DNA of 64,000 nt from JAFAXD01 sp051985675 (GTDB lineage Bacteria > Pseudomonadota > Alphaproteobacteria > Rhizobiales > Xanthobacteraceae): contig JBPYFJ010000152.1 in the NCBI GenBank assembly GCA_051985675.1, positions 1 through 64,000 of the forward strand. The letters are read 5' to 3'. The notes below the pieces were generated by a model, which worked only from the letters and a program-made list of their open reading frames with translations, was not told the DNA's origin and did no database searches. The first letter of the stretch is position 1. Each line of letters starts with the position of its first letter. Below, one piece after another: positions 1 to 11,682 of the stretch. The position numbers and the translations under genes are program-made.

Positions 1-2
1 CG

Positions 3-98
3 TGGAGCGCCGAACGGCGCAGACGCACCCGATCGCAAGGGTGCGTTCCGCGCCTTGAGCGCGGACAAGAACTCGCTTAGCGCCGTCTCGGCGCTCCA
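3..98. other. Branched inverted-repeat element (possible structured RNA)
   Basis: Positions 3-12 and 89-98 are perfectly complementary (10 bp). The stem continues with 15-20/80-85 (6 bp) across a small internal loop. Inside it lie two further hairpins, 23-30/39-46 (8 bp) and 48-53/59-64 (6 bp), giving a three-way-junction shape. No reading frame of note crosses it. It could be a structured RNA, the end of one, or a palindromic DNA repeat. It lies at the window edge, so its promoter or remaining part may be missing. I did not match it to a known RNA family. Confidence 0.4.
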
Positions 99-208
99 CT
101 CCCCTTATTGTGGGGACGGAAAAAGAGGGCGAAGGGCGGCCCGGCGCCAAGTTTCACCGGGACGCGGAGCGTTGGCTCTTTGCTGTTTGAAATTGTGAAC
201 CCTGTCGC

Positions 209-380
209 CCATCCTTCGAGACGCCCTCGCTTCGCTCGGGCTCCTCAGGACGAGGACGGAGTTTGCGGCTGCGTTCGCGTTCCAAGCAACACACTCCGAC
301 CTCATCCTGAGGAGCCCGAGCGAAAGGTCCCCGCGCGCTCGCGCGCGAGGACCCCGAAACGAGGGCGTCTCGAAGGATGG
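209..380. repeat. Dispersed inverted repeat, copy 1
   Basis: Long imperfect palindrome whose left end reads CATCCTTCGAGACGCCCTCG and whose right end is its complement, finishing at 380. It belongs to the same family as 6255-6390 and 41411-41540. The right arm carries an extra nested GC hairpin at about 329-356. It lies past the 3' end of the metF-like gene. The family resembles intergenic palindromes common in Bradyrhizobiaceae (from memory, not searched). A short direct repeat containing GCCACACGCAATGA follows immediately. Confidence 0.85.
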
Positions 381-435
381 CCACACGCAATGAAGGATCG
401 CCACACGCAATGATGGGTCGCGCCCCCCAGCAGCC

Positions 436-1359
436 CTACCCCGCGCGCTTCACCCGCGCGCGCGCCGCCGTGATCACGTCAGGCACCGCCGCGTCGTTGC
501 CCGGCGCCATGATGTGCACGCCCGCAACGCCGGGGATCTCGGCGATCTCCTCGATGTACTCGACGCAGATGCGCCGGCCCTCGGCGGCCGGATCCGCCGC
601 CTTCTCCATGCGCTCGATCATCGCGTCCGGAATGATGGTGCCAAACAGGTGATTGCGCATCCAGTGCGCGGACTTCGCCGAGCGCAGCGGGTTGATGCCG
701 ATCAGCATCGCCAGGCCGGGCAGCACACCAGCCTCGGCCAGCCGCGCCATATAGCGGCGCAGCACGCCGGCATCCATGCAGAACTGGGTCTGCGCAAAGC
801 GCGCACCGACCGCAATCTTGCCCTTGAGCCCAGTCGGCTGCCAGTCGGGCTTGGGATCGATCGGCATGTCAGCGGCGCCGATCAGGAACGGAACCGCGCC
901 CGCGACCTTGGTGCCGGTCGGCAGCTGGCCGTCGGACCCGATCATGTGCGCGGTCTGCGACAGGGTTTTGGAATCAAGATCGAACACCGCCGTGGCGTCG
1001 GGCTGGTCGCCGGCCGAAGGCTTGTCGCCGGTCAGGATCAGAAGATTGCGGATGCCGAGCGCAGCCGCGCCCATGAGGTCGCCCTGCAGGCCGATGCGGT
1101 TGCGGTCCCGGCAGGTCAACTGCAGGATCGGCTCGATGCCGGCGTTGCGCAGGATCGCGGCCGCCGCCAGCGCCCCCATATGGGCGCGCGCCCCCGCCCC
1201 GTCGGTGACGTTGACCGCGTCGGCCAGGCCCTTGAGCGGCGCGGCCTTCGCCAAAAGATCGCCTGGATCGCACGAGATCGGCGGCACCACCTCCGCGGTC
1301 ATCACGAAGCGCCCGGAACTCAGGCGCGCTTGCAGGCTCGGTTCGGTGGTCTCGGCCAT
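436..1359 (-). CDS. metF: Methylenetetrahydrofolate reductase family protein
   Basis: A 307-residue protein of the MetF TIM-barrel family, which reduces 5,10-methylene-THF to 5-methyl-THF with FAD for methionine synthesis. Visible family features are EVVPP near residue 23 (conserved acidic position), DAVNVTDG near 47-54, LTCRDRNR at 81-88, and LTGD at 109-112 followed by a GDQP segment. The frame stays open upstream to 1464, but the MAETTEPS start at 1359 best fits the family; no strong ribosome-binding site is visible. It stands alone, between a palindromic repeat and the double-hairpin element upstream. This divergent subgroup may act on a related folate, so the gene symbol is tentative. 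Confidence 0.8.
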   Translation of the reverse strand: MAETTEPSLQARLSSGRFVMTAEVVPPISCDPGDLLAKAAPLKGLADAVNVTDGAGARAHMGALAAAAILRNAGIEPILQLTCRDRNRIGLQGDLMGAAALGIRNLLILTGDKPSAGDQPDATAVFDLDSKTLSQTAHMIGSDGQLPTGTKVAGAVPFLIGAADMPIDPKPDWQPTGLKGKIAVGARFAQTQFCMDAGVLRRYMARLAEAGVLPGLAMLIGINPLRSAKSAHWMRNHLFGTIIPDAMIERMEKAADPAAEGRRICVEYIEEIAEIPGVAGVHIMAPGNDAAVPDVITAARARVKRAG

Positions 1360-1783
1360 CGTGGGATGCACTTTCGCTGGTGGATCGCGGTGGGGGATTG
1401 CCGTCCATGTCCTATATGGAGACGGCACGGCGCACAACGAAGGGACATGCAGCGCAAGTGTCACGATTCAGAAGTTCGCCAAACCTTGCGGCACGCTCAA
1501 CGCGAACTTCGGAATCGAAAGGACACTAGCAAATCTATGATTCTAGTGCTCCTTTTGAACCCGAAGTTCGCAATCGGACTTGCGGCATAGGCATGCGAAC
1601 CTCGGGTTCGGGGCACTAGCGCAGCCGCGCCATGCGGGACCGGCCTTCCTGGACACTGCCGGACCGCATCGCTAAAACCCGGACTGGAGCGGTCTTGCGT
1701 CCAAAAGCGTTCCCGGCGCGACATCGTCCGCGCCCCAAACCCCTAACAATGCGGCGAGACGCGTCGCGAGCGGTAGCTAGTTA
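1360..1783. other. Intergenic region between metF-like gene and alaS
   Basis: 424 bases between divergent genes. Most of it is the double-hairpin repeat at 1457-1619. A short hairpin (about 1402-1428) lies in the metF-like leader. I see no further gene, no SAM riboswitch pattern I can recognise, and no clear consensus promoter for alaS. Confidence 0.6.
1457..1619. repeat. Double-hairpin CTAGTGCC repeat, copy A
   Basis: Two long hairpins in tandem. The first pairs 1466-1480 with 1502-1516 and ends in CACTAG (1523-1528). A 14-base AT-rich spacer follows, then CTAGTG (1543-1548). The second hairpin pairs about 1557-1572 with 1594-1609 and closes with GGCACTAG (1612-1619). The same design and the same spacer core (TATGATTCTAGTGC) recur at 53564-53731. 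The layout resembles paired REP elements (REPINs) or a small non-autonomous mobile element. Copy A has a degenerate left terminus. Confidence 0.8.
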
Positions 1784-4453
<2,670 letters not shown>

Positions 4454-4507
4454 TTGCTCCAAGTGTGACGCTCGTCCGGGGTACGCAACCTCTGCCCGGG
4501 GACCACG

Positions 4508-6229
4508 GTGCTGCAAAACGCCTACGGCCTAGACGACGTTCTAGTGTTTCTCGCCGCCGCCGGCGTCGTGGTGCCGTTCCTGCACCGGGCGCGGCTCGGA
4601 TCCATTCTCGGATTCCTGATCGTCGGCGTGATCATCGGCCCGTTCGGACTGGGCCGGCTGCAACACGATGTCCCCTGGATCATCTGGGTCACGATCGAGA
4701 ACCCCGAGCAGGTCGCACCGTTCGCGGATTGGGGCGTGGTGTTTCTGCTGTTCCTGATCGGGCTCGAAGTGTCGGTCGGCCGGCTGTGGGACCTGCGCCG
4801 CTACGTGTTCGGCGTCGGCGGGGCGCAGATCGTGCTCAGCGCCGTGGCGATTGCGGCGATCACCCATTTCGCCGGCGTGCGGCTTGCAGGCGCCGTCATT
4901 CTGGGACTGTGCCTCGCCCAATCCTCAACCGCGATCGTGATGCAGAACCTCGTCGAGCAGGGCCGCGCCGCGACCCCGCTCGGCCATGTGGCGCTCGCGG
5001 TCCTGCTGTTTCAAGATTTGATGGTCATCCCGACCTTGTTCGTGACCGGGATGGACCACCACGCGCCGTTCAACTGGGCCGCGCTCGGCCTCTCGCTCGC
5101 GCAAGGCGCCGTTGCCATCGCCGGCATCCTGCTGGTGGGACATTTCGTGCTGCGGCCGTTGCTGCATGGCGTGGTCAAGACCGGCAGCCGCGACCTGATC
5201 ATGGCGATTACGCTCCTGCTCGTGATCGGTGCCGCCGGCGCGACCACGCTCGCCGGATTGTCGAGCGCGTTCGGCGCATTCCTGGCCGGATTGCTACTCA
5301 GCGAGAGCGAATACAAGCATCAGATCGAAATCGATCTCGAGCCGTTCAAGGGACTCCTCCTCGGGCTGTTCTTCATGACGGTCGGCATGATGCTCGACCC
5401 GGTGGTGCTTTTCGCACAAGGGTTCGTCATCCTCGCCGGCCTCGTCATCCTGTTCGTCGTCAAGGCGATCGCGCTCTATCTGTCGAGCCGGATCTTCGGG
5501 GTTGCGCGCCCGGTCGCGGCGGAACTCTCGCTGCTGCTGTTTCAGGCCGGCGAATTCGCCCTCGTCACAGTCGGGCTCGCACGCGCGGTCGGCGTTCTGA
5601 CCGAGGCCGTTGCCCACGCGGCGCTCGGCATGATCGTGCTGTCGATGATTGCGACCCCGCTGGTCGGGATCATGGCGCGCCGGCTCGGCGCCTACCTCGA
5701 TCACGAGGGCCAGATCGGACACGCGGCGAGCCCGGCCAAGGACTATGTCGACCACGTGATCATCAGCGGCTACGGACGCGTCGGCCAGCTGATTGCGCGC
5801 ATGCTCGAGAGCGAGCACGTGCCCTACATCGCGTTCGACACCAACAGCGAAACCGTGCGCGCGCACCAACATGCGCCCGGCCGCGTGTTCTTCGGCGACG
5901 CCGGCCGCGCCGAGATGCTGGAACGGGCCGGCGCCCGGCGCGCGCGCGCTTTCCTGATCACCGTCAACTCCGTCGGCGCCGCCGAACGCGTGACGCGCAC
6001 CATCCTGAAGATGCGGCCGGATGCGCTGGTGCTCGCGCGCGCTCGCGACGCCGAGCATGCCAAGCGCCTGACCGGGCTCGGCGTGAGCGCCGCGATCCCG
6101 GAGACGGTCGAGGCCAGCCTGATGCTCGGCAGCCGCGTGCTCAGCGCGGTCGGCCTGCCCGAAGAGGCGATCATCCGCAGGGTCGAGCTCGTGCGCGAGA
6201 GCGAGGCCAGCAAGGTCGGCAAGGCGTAG
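4508..6229 (+). CDS. Kef-type K+/H+ antiporter with RCK_N domain
   Basis: A 573-residue CPA2-family monovalent cation:proton antiporter. The first ~390 residues contain many hydrophobic helices with GFLIVGVIIGPFG early on. They are followed by a cytoplasmic RCK_N (TrkA-N) domain with the Rossmann motif SGYGRVGQ around residue 420-427 and an acidic residue (FDTNSE) after the second strand, which suggests NAD(H) binding. Length and domain order match KefB/KefC, but a glutathione-gating partner (KefF/KefG) is not present. The start is GTG at 4508. Likely role is potassium efflux or pH homeostasis; substrate is inferred from family only. Confidence 0.88.
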   Translation: MLQNAYGLDDVLVFLAAAGVVVPFLHRARLGSILGFLIVGVIIGPFGLGRLQHDVPWIIWVTIENPEQVAPFADWGVVFLLFLIGLEVSVGRLWDLRRYVFGVGGAQIVLSAVAIAAITHFAGVRLAGAVILGLCLAQSSTAIVMQNLVEQGRAATPLGHVALAVLLFQDLMVIPTLFVTGMDHHAPFNWAALGLSLAQGAVAIAGILLVGHFVLRPLLHGVVKTGSRDLIMAITLLLVIGAAGATTLAGLSSAFGAFLAGLLLSESEYKHQIEIDLEPFKGLLLGLFFMTVGMMLDPVVLFAQGFVILAGLVILFVVKAIALYLSSRIFGVARPVAAELSLLLFQAGEFALVTVGLARAVGVLTEAVAHAALGMIVLSMIATPLVGIMARRLGAYLDHEGQIGHAASPAKDYVDHVIISGYGRVGQLIARMLESEHVPYIAFDTNSETVRAHQHAPGRVFFGDAGRAEMLERAGARRARAFLITVNSVGAAERVTRTILKMRPDALVLARARDAEHAKRLTGLGVSAAIPETVEASLMLGSRVLSAVGLPEEAIIRRVELVRESEASKVGKA

Positions 6230-6254
6230 GGTGGCCGAACGTACGCACGTGTAG

Positions 6255-6390
6255 CCATCCTTCGAGACGCCCTCGCTTCGCTCGGGCTTCTCCGGATGAG
6301 GTCGGGGTGTGTTGGACAGGATGCGAGCCCGGCCACAAACTCCGTCCTCGTCCTGAGGAGCGTCGCGCAGCGACGCGTCTCGAAGGATGG
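6255..6390. repeat. Dispersed inverted repeat, copy 2
   Basis: Palindromic element with the same ends as the copies at 209-380 and 41411-41540 (CATCCTTCGAGACGC and complement). It fills the space between the convergent antiporter and icd genes, a position where it could act as a two-way transcription terminator. The tip of the right arm differs from copy 1, reading GAGCGTCGCGCAGCGACGC. Confidence 0.87.
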
Positions 6391-6434
6391 CCACACGCGA
6401 TGGCTTCGCTCCGCTCAACTCAGCCGCGAGCGCG

Positions 6435-7649
6435 CTACGCCGCCATCGCCTTGGTGAGGTTGTCGGACACCTGGTCGAGGAACGCGGTGGTGGAGAGCCA
6501 CTTCTGATCCGCGCTCACCAGGATCGCCAGGTCCTTGGTCATGAAGCCCTGCTCGACGGTGCCGACGGTAACCTTCTCGAGCGTTGCGGCGAACCGCGCG
6601 AGCGCCGCGTTATCGTCGAGCTTGGCGCGATGCGCGAGCCCGCGCGTCCACGCAAAGATCGAGGCGACCGAGTTGGTCGAGGTCTGCTCGCCGCGCTGAT
6701 GCTGGCGGTAGTGGCGCGTCACCGTGCCGTGCGCGGCTTCCGCTTCCACCACCTTGCCGTCCGGCGTCATCAGCACCGAGGTCATGAGACCAAGCGAACC
6801 ATAGCCTTGCGCGACCGTGTCGGACTGCACGTCGCCGTCGTAGTTCTTGCAGGCCCATACGTAGCCGCCCGACCACTTGAGCGCCGCCGCTACCATGTCG
6901 TCGATCAGGCGATGCTCGTAGGTGATCTTCTTCTCGGCGAACTTGTCCTTGAACTCCTTGTCGAAGATATCCTGGAAGATGTCCTTGAACCGGCCGTCGT
7001 AGATCTTCACGATTGTGTTCTTGGTCGAGAGATAGAGCGGATAGCCGCGGTTGAGCGCGTAGTTCATCGACGCGCGCGCGAAGTCGGTGATCGACTGGTC
7101 GAGGTTGTACATCGACATGGCGACGCCGGCGCCGGGGAACGAAAACACCTCGCGCTCGATTTTTTTGCCGTCATCCCCCACGAACGTCAGCATCAGCTTG
7201 CCCTTGCCGGGTACCTTGAAATCGGTCGCGCGGTATTGGTCGCCGTAGGCGTGACGGCCGATGATGATCGGCTTGGTCCATCCCGGCACCAGCCGCGGCA
7301 CGTTCTTACAGATGATCGGCTCGCGGAAGATCACGCCGCCCAGGATGTTGCGGATGGTGCCGTTGGGCGAGCGGTACATCTCCTTGAGGCCGAACTCCTT
7401 CACGCGCGCTTCGTCCGGCGTGATCGTCGCGCATTTCACCCCGACCCCGACCCGCTTGATCGCATTGGCGGCGTCCACCGTGATCTGGTCGTTGGTCTCG
7501 TCGCGCTTCTGAATGCCGAGGTCGTAGTAGAGCAGCTCGAGGTCGAGATAGGGATGGATCAGCTTGTCCTTGATGTATCGCCAGATGATCCGGGTCATCT
7601 CGTCGCCATCGAGTTCAACCACTGGATTGGCGACTTTGATCTTAGCCAT
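6435..7649 (-). CDS. icd: NADP-dependent isocitrate dehydrogenase
   Basis: A 404-residue dimeric NADP-type isocitrate dehydrogenase, converting isocitrate to 2-oxoglutarate in the TCA cycle. It begins MAKIKVANPVVELDGDEMTR, contains the substrate loop YRSPNGTIRN, and the conserved C-terminal stretch EAEAAHGTVTRHYR followed by TSTNSVASIFAW. Length and sequence match the eukaryote-like type II enzyme usual in Alphaproteobacteria rather than E. coli Icd. The frame is open far upstream, but this ATG at 7649 is the family start, with GAAAGG upstream. Convergent with the antiporter gene. Confidence 0.97.
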   Translation of the reverse strand: MAKIKVANPVVELDGDEMTRIIWRYIKDKLIHPYLDLELLYYDLGIQKRDETNDQITVDAANAIKRVGVGVKCATITPDEARVKEFGLKEMYRSPNGTIRNILGGVIFREPIICKNVPRLVPGWTKPIIIGRHAYGDQYRATDFKVPGKGKLMLTFVGDDGKKIEREVFSFPGAGVAMSMYNLDQSITDFARASMNYALNRGYPLYLSTKNTIVKIYDGRFKDIFQDIFDKEFKDKFAEKKITYEHRLIDDMVAAALKWSGGYVWACKNYDGDVQSDTVAQGYGSLGLMTSVLMTPDGKVVEAEAAHGTVTRHYRQHQRGEQTSTNSVASIFAWTRGLAHRAKLDDNAALARFAATLEKVTVGTVEQGFMTKDLAILVSADQKWLSTTAFLDQVSDNLTKAMAA

Positions 7650-7801
7650 GGAAGGACCTTTCGGAGCGCGTACGGGTGAAAAAGACGGGAGACCGGATGC
7701 CGGCGGCGTCGCTATAGCACCGGCGAGCGCGCTGAGAAAGCCGATTGGCGGTTGCCGTGAGTGCCCAAAATGAGGGCGCTGTCGTTCGGAAGCCGCGAAC
7801 C

Positions 7802-8650
7802 CTATGACGCGAACCGCGCCTCCACCGGCGCACGGATTTCCTCGAGCCGGTCGTACTGATGCAGGATCGCCGGCAGGTGGCCGTCGCGGGTGCGAATGCG
7901 CCCGTCGGCGCCCACGAGGTAGCGGGTGGCCGGCTCGATCCCCATGGTGGCGACGAGCACGTTGTTCTCCACGATCACCGCCGGCACCTCGCGGGTGACG
8001 TGGGCGATCAGGTTGTGAAACGCCGTGTCGGCGCCGATCTTGCGCCGGACCGGCAGCGGCACCGCGCGCAGCCGCGCGCTCATGCGGTCGAGATAGGCCA
8101 CAATCGCCTGCGTGCCGCCGAGCAGCACGCCGCAGCAGCTGATGCGATGCGGCGCGATTGCCTCGACCTCGGCCGGCGCCAGGAACAGCTGCATGTACAG
8201 GATGTTTGTCGGTTCGTTGCCGATGGTCTTGGCGGCACCCTCCAGAAAGAAATGACAGTCTTTGCTCATCATGGCGTTGAACGGATGGGCCTGGAAGGCG
8301 ACGTCGCGCACGTCGCTGATCAGCACCTCGTCGTAGCGCTCGCCGAACTGCTTGAGGTAGCGGGCGAACAATTCGAACCGGTAGGCATGAATCGGGCCGT
8401 GCAAACGGCGCACGAACCATACCCGCCTCGGCTCGACGCCCTGGCTGCGCAGATAGGCCGCAAGCTTGAAGTCGGTCGGACCGATCAGCATGACGACCGG
8501 TCCGGTAAAGCCCGCGAGCCGCAGCGACTCGACGAAGATGCGCACCTCGTCGACGCTCATCCCGACGGCGGCACCCAGCACCAGACGGCGCTCGTCCGAT
8601 TGCGACCGATCAACCGGCAAGCGCACCCCCATGATGGCGTGACCGCGCAT
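7802..8650 (-). CDS. Glycosyltransferase-like protein (GT-A fold, predicted)
   Basis: A 282-residue soluble protein without signal peptide. Mid-protein it has LISDVRDVAFQAHPF, resembling the acidic metal/sugar-nucleotide binding motif of GT-A glycosyltransferases. Downstream are segments on a hydrophobic core (CGVLLGG) and an aspartate-containing KIGADTAFHN, as seen in small cell-surface glycosyltransferase families. An alternative start lies at 8632 (MGVRLP). It stands alone upstream of icd, separated by about 150 bases. Donor and acceptor cannot be told from sequence; family placement is an inference from motif arrangement. Confidence 0.6.
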   Translation of the reverse strand: MRGHAIMGVRLPVDRSQSDERRLVLGAAVGMSVDEVRIFVESLRLAGFTGPVVMLIGPTDFKLAAYLRSQGVEPRRVWFVRRLHGPIHAYRFELFARYLKQFGERYDEVLISDVRDVAFQAHPFNAMMSKDCHFFLEGAAKTIGNEPTNILYMQLFLAPAEVEAIAPHRISCCGVLLGGTQAIVAYLDRMSARLRAVPLPVRRKIGADTAFHNLIAHVTREVPAVIVENNVLVATMGIEPATRYLVGADGRIRTRDGHLPAILHQYDRLEEIRAPVEARFAS

Positions 8651-8884
8651 GCGACATCAACGCCCGGCGCGCGCCTGAGGTTTCGCGCTCAACATGCGGT
8701 TGACGCTGGTTTTTGCCCAAAAGGTGGCCCCGGAAGCGGCACATCATCGATGGTTCACCTATAACACGCGCGTATAGAACACGCGCGCCTTGGCGGTCGC
8801 CGCTGTGGCGCGGCGCCGCAGATCGGCAGATCGGCGTTCGTCGAGAGCCATGACGGGGAATTAGGGGTCCGATAAAAGGGCGCT

Positions 8885-10099
8885 ATGCCAGGGGCCGGAA
8901 CCGACAAGACCAAGAATTGGGTGGAGATGGCCGGGCCGGTCGTGATCCTGGTTGAACCACAGCTCGGCGAGAACATCGGCGCGGCCGCGCGGGTGATGGC
9001 GAACTTCGGGCTGTCGCGTCTGCGTCTGGTTGCGCCCCGCCAGGCTTGGCCCAATCCGAAAGCCAGCATGATGGCGGCCGGCGCCGACCGGGTGCTCGAT
9101 GCGGCCGAACTGTTCGACAGCGTCGCAGCCGCGCTCGCAGACTGCGCCTTCGTACTCGCAACCACCGCCCGCGCGCACGATCAGGCCAAGCCCGTGATCG
9201 GACCGGAGGCCGCCGCGCGCGAGCTAGCGCCGCGCGTTGCCGCCGGCGAGACCGTCGCCGTCATGTTTGGCCGCGAGCGGATCGGACTTCTCAACGAGGA
9301 GGTCGCGCTGGCCGACCGCATCGTCACTTTCCCGGTCAATCCGGCATTTGCGTCGCTCAACCTGGCGCAGGCGGTCGCCGTCATGGGCTATGAGTGGTTC
9401 AAGCTCGCCGCCAACGGCACGCTGCCGTTTGTGATGCCGCGCAAATCGGGCTCGGCGCCCAAGGAACAGCTCGATGCGTTTTTCGCTGGCGTCGAGCAGG
9501 AGCTCGAGCGGGTCGAGTTCTTTCGACCCGCGGAAAAGCGCGAGACGATGCTGATCAACTTGCGCAACATTTTCACCCGCATGCAGCCGACCCAGCAGGA
9601 CATCCAGACTTTGCACGGCGTCATCACCGCGATCGCGCAGGGCCGCAAAGGTCCGGCGCGCGGCGGCGTCCTCACCGGCGAGGAGGCTGGACGGCTGCGC
9701 GCGCTGATTGCCGAGCACGGCGCTGGCCGCGTTCCCTCCGAGCGCGGGCCAGTGCGCGGGCTTGCACGGCTGTTGCGGCGCAATCCGACCGAGGCCGAGC
9801 GCACCCTGTGGGAGGCGATGACGCGCGACCGGCGCTTCGCCGGGCTTTCATTCAAGCGGCAGGTGCCGGTCGGATCCCACATTGCCGATCTGGTATCGTT
9901 TCCGCTGCGCGCCGTGATCGATATCCTGCCGGCGGAGGAAAGCAGCGAGGCTCGGGACGCGCGGCGCGCAAGGCACGCTTGGCTCACCGAGCGCGACTAC
10001 CGGGTGGTCGAGGTTAAGGCCTGCGACATCGATGCCGACCCGGCCGCGGTGCTCAATCGATTGGCCGACATTTTCGCGCCTGGACCGGCGGCGCCATGA
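8885..10099 (+). CDS. trmJ: TrmJ-like SPOUT RNA methyltransferase fused to DUF559-like domain
   Basis: A 404-residue two-part protein. Residues 15-255 form a SPOUT methyltransferase with NIGAAAR (30-36), MFGRERIGL (127-135) and SLNLAQA (157-163), the trefoil-knot motifs of TrmJ, which 2'-O-methylates tRNA position 32. Residues ~292-397 (LLRRNPTEAERTLWEAM onward) match DUF559, a Vsr/restriction-like endonuclease fold. In that domain D335 is kept, but the usual E-x-D core reads D346-I-L348, so nuclease activity looks lost. Start ATG at 8885 has AAGGG upstream. The DUF6867 gene starts 4 bases after the stop. The fusion join falls in a linker, and no frameshift is seen. Confidence 0.87.
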   Translation: MPGAGTDKTKNWVEMAGPVVILVEPQLGENIGAAARVMANFGLSRLRLVAPRQAWPNPKASMMAAGADRVLDAAELFDSVAAALADCAFVLATTARAHDQAKPVIGPEAAARELAPRVAAGETVAVMFGRERIGLLNEEVALADRIVTFPVNPAFASLNLAQAVAVMGYEWFKLAANGTLPFVMPRKSGSAPKEQLDAFFAGVEQELERVEFFRPAEKRETMLINLRNIFTRMQPTQQDIQTLHGVITAIAQGRKGPARGGVLTGEEAGRLRALIAEHGAGRVPSERGPVRGLARLLRRNPTEAERTLWEAMTRDRRFAGLSFKRQVPVGSHIADLVSFPLRAVIDILPAEESSEARDARRARHAWLTERDYRVVEVKACDIDADPAAVLNRLADIFAPGPAAP

Positions 10100-10103
10100 C
10101 GGG

Positions 10104-10451
10104 ATGACCTTGATGCTGCGCGACCTGCTCTACGAGGAGAATTCCTTCGGCGTGTTCGTGCTGGTCACCGTCGTGCTCGGCGGCGGGGCCGCCTGGCTCG
10201 CCGGACGGGCGGTGGCGGGCGCCTGGAGCCGCGGCTGGCTGGTGGTGTTCTACGCCATGCTGATCGGCGCCGCGGTGCGGTTCATCCATTTCTCGTTGTT
10301 CGATGCGACGTTCCTATCGCCGCATTATTATGCGGTCGATACCGCAATCGCGCTTGCCTTCGGATTTGCCGGTTTCCGGGTCACGCGCCGGCGCCAAATG
10401 GCGCGGCAATACGGTTTCATGCGCCGGACCGGAACCGGATCCCAGGCGTGA
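10104..10451 (+). CDS. DUF6867-like small membrane protein
   Basis: A 115-residue protein with three predicted membrane helices (about residues 14-34, 43-65 and 73-90) and a basic C-terminus. It strongly recalls the DUF6867 family (LLYEENSFGVF..., VRFIHFSLFD, HYYAVDTAI), which in Hyphomicrobiales commonly sits among branched-chain amino-acid ABC transporter genes. The livK-type gene lies 91 bases downstream, which fits. No function is established. A second possible start is ATG at 10113. Translation is probably coupled to the upstream methyltransferase gene, 4 bases away. Confidence 0.75.
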   Translation: MTLMLRDLLYEENSFGVFVLVTVVLGGGAAWLAGRAVAGAWSRGWLVVFYAMLIGAAVRFIHFSLFDATFLSPHYYAVDTAIALAFGFAGFRVTRRRQMARQYGFMRRTGTGSQA

Positions 10452-10542
10452 ATATTGCAGGATCGCAACGTGACATTGGCGCCGATTGGCGCTTGAATCG
10501 CATTATTGTAGCGCGGCACGCGCAGCCAGAAGGGACAAGCTC

Positions 10543-11673
10543 ATGAAACGGACGAAGGCGACTGGAATCGCGCTTTGCCTCGCGTTGGGTGCCGGCTTGG
10601 CGCTCGCGGGTGAGGCGTCGGCCGAGGTCAAGTTCGGAATCGGCGGACCGCTGACCGGCGGCAGTGCGGCCTTCGGGGCGCAGCTCAAGAATGGCACCGA
10701 GCAGGCGATCGCCGACGTCAACGCGGCTGGCGGCATCCTCGGGCAGAAGCTCACGAGCGAGCTCGGCGATGATCGCGCCGACCCGAAGGAAGGCGTCTCG
10801 GTCGCCAACAAGTTTGCCGGTGACGGCGTGAAGTTCGTGGTCGGACACTTCAATTCCGGCGTCACCATTCCGGCGTCGGACGTCTACCAGGAGAACGGGA
10901 TCCTGGAGATCACGCCTGCCTCTACCAATCCCAAGGTCACCGACCGCGGCCTGTGGAACATCTTCCGCACCTGCGGGCGCGACGACCAGCAGGGCTCGGT
11001 CGCCGGCGACTACATTCTCAAGAACTTCAAGGGCAAGAAGATCGCCTTCATCCACGACAAGACGACCTACGGCCAGGGGCTCGCCGATGCGACCCGCGCA
11101 ACCATCAACAAAGGCGGGATTAAGGAGGTGCTCTACGAGGGCATCAACAAGGACGACAAGGACTTTTCCGCCGTCGTCTCCAAGGTCAAGGCGTCGGGTG
11201 CCGACCTGATCTACTGGGGCGGCCTGCACGATACCGGCGGTCTCATTCTGCGGCAGATGCGCGATCAGGGCATCAAGGCGCCGTTCATGGGCGGTGACGG
11301 CATCGCGGACGATGAATTCGCCTCGATTGCCGGCCCCGGCGCGGAGGGAACGCTGATGACCTACGGCCCCGACCCGCGCAGGCGGCCGGAAGCGAAGGAC
11401 ATCGTCGCAAAATTCCGTGCCAAGAACTTCGAGCCGCAGGCCTATACGCTCTACAGCTACGCGGCCGTACAGGTGATCAAGCAGGCGGCCGAAGCCGCGA
11501 AATCACTCGACCCCAAGAAGGTTGCCGACCAGATGCACTCGGGGATGAAGTTCTCGACCGTGATCGGCGACCTCGCGTTCGACAAGAAGGGCGACGTGAC
11601 GCGGCTCGACTATGTGGTCTACGTCTGGAAGAAGAACCCCGACGGCAAGATCACCTATGTGGAGATCGAGTAG
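10543..11673 (+). CDS. livK: Branched-chain amino acid ABC transporter substrate-binding protein
   Basis: A 376-residue periplasmic binding protein of the Leu/Ile/Val type I fold. The signal peptide ends near residue 24 (GEASA then EVKFGIGG). The mature chain has GPLTGGSAAFG and the hinge and ligand segments typical of LivJ/LivK (VVGHFNSGVTIPAS, DDEFASIAGPGAEGTL). AGGGA lies 8 bases before the ATG at 10543. No permease or ATPase genes accompany it here, so they must lie elsewhere or the protein works alone with an unlinked transporter. The name follows the family; the exact ligand is unknown. Confidence 0.92.
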   Translation: MKRTKATGIALCLALGAGLALAGEASAEVKFGIGGPLTGGSAAFGAQLKNGTEQAIADVNAAGGILGQKLTSELGDDRADPKEGVSVANKFAGDGVKFVVGHFNSGVTIPASDVYQENGILEITPASTNPKVTDRGLWNIFRTCGRDDQQGSVAGDYILKNFKGKKIAFIHDKTTYGQGLADATRATINKGGIKEVLYEGINKDDKDFSAVVSKVKASGADLIYWGGLHDTGGLILRQMRDQGIKAPFMGGDGIADDEFASIAGPGAEGTLMTYGPDPRRRPEAKDIVAKFRAKNFEPQAYTLYSYAAVQVIKQAAEAAKSLDPKKVADQMHSGMKFSTVIGDLAFDKKGDVTRLDYVVYVWKKNPDGKITYVEIE

Positions 11674-11682
11674 GGCCGAGGC

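Noticed and set aside
1402..1428. Hairpin in the metF-like leader considered as a SAM riboswitch
   Set aside because: Single short stem without the conserved SAM-II or SAM/SAH core.
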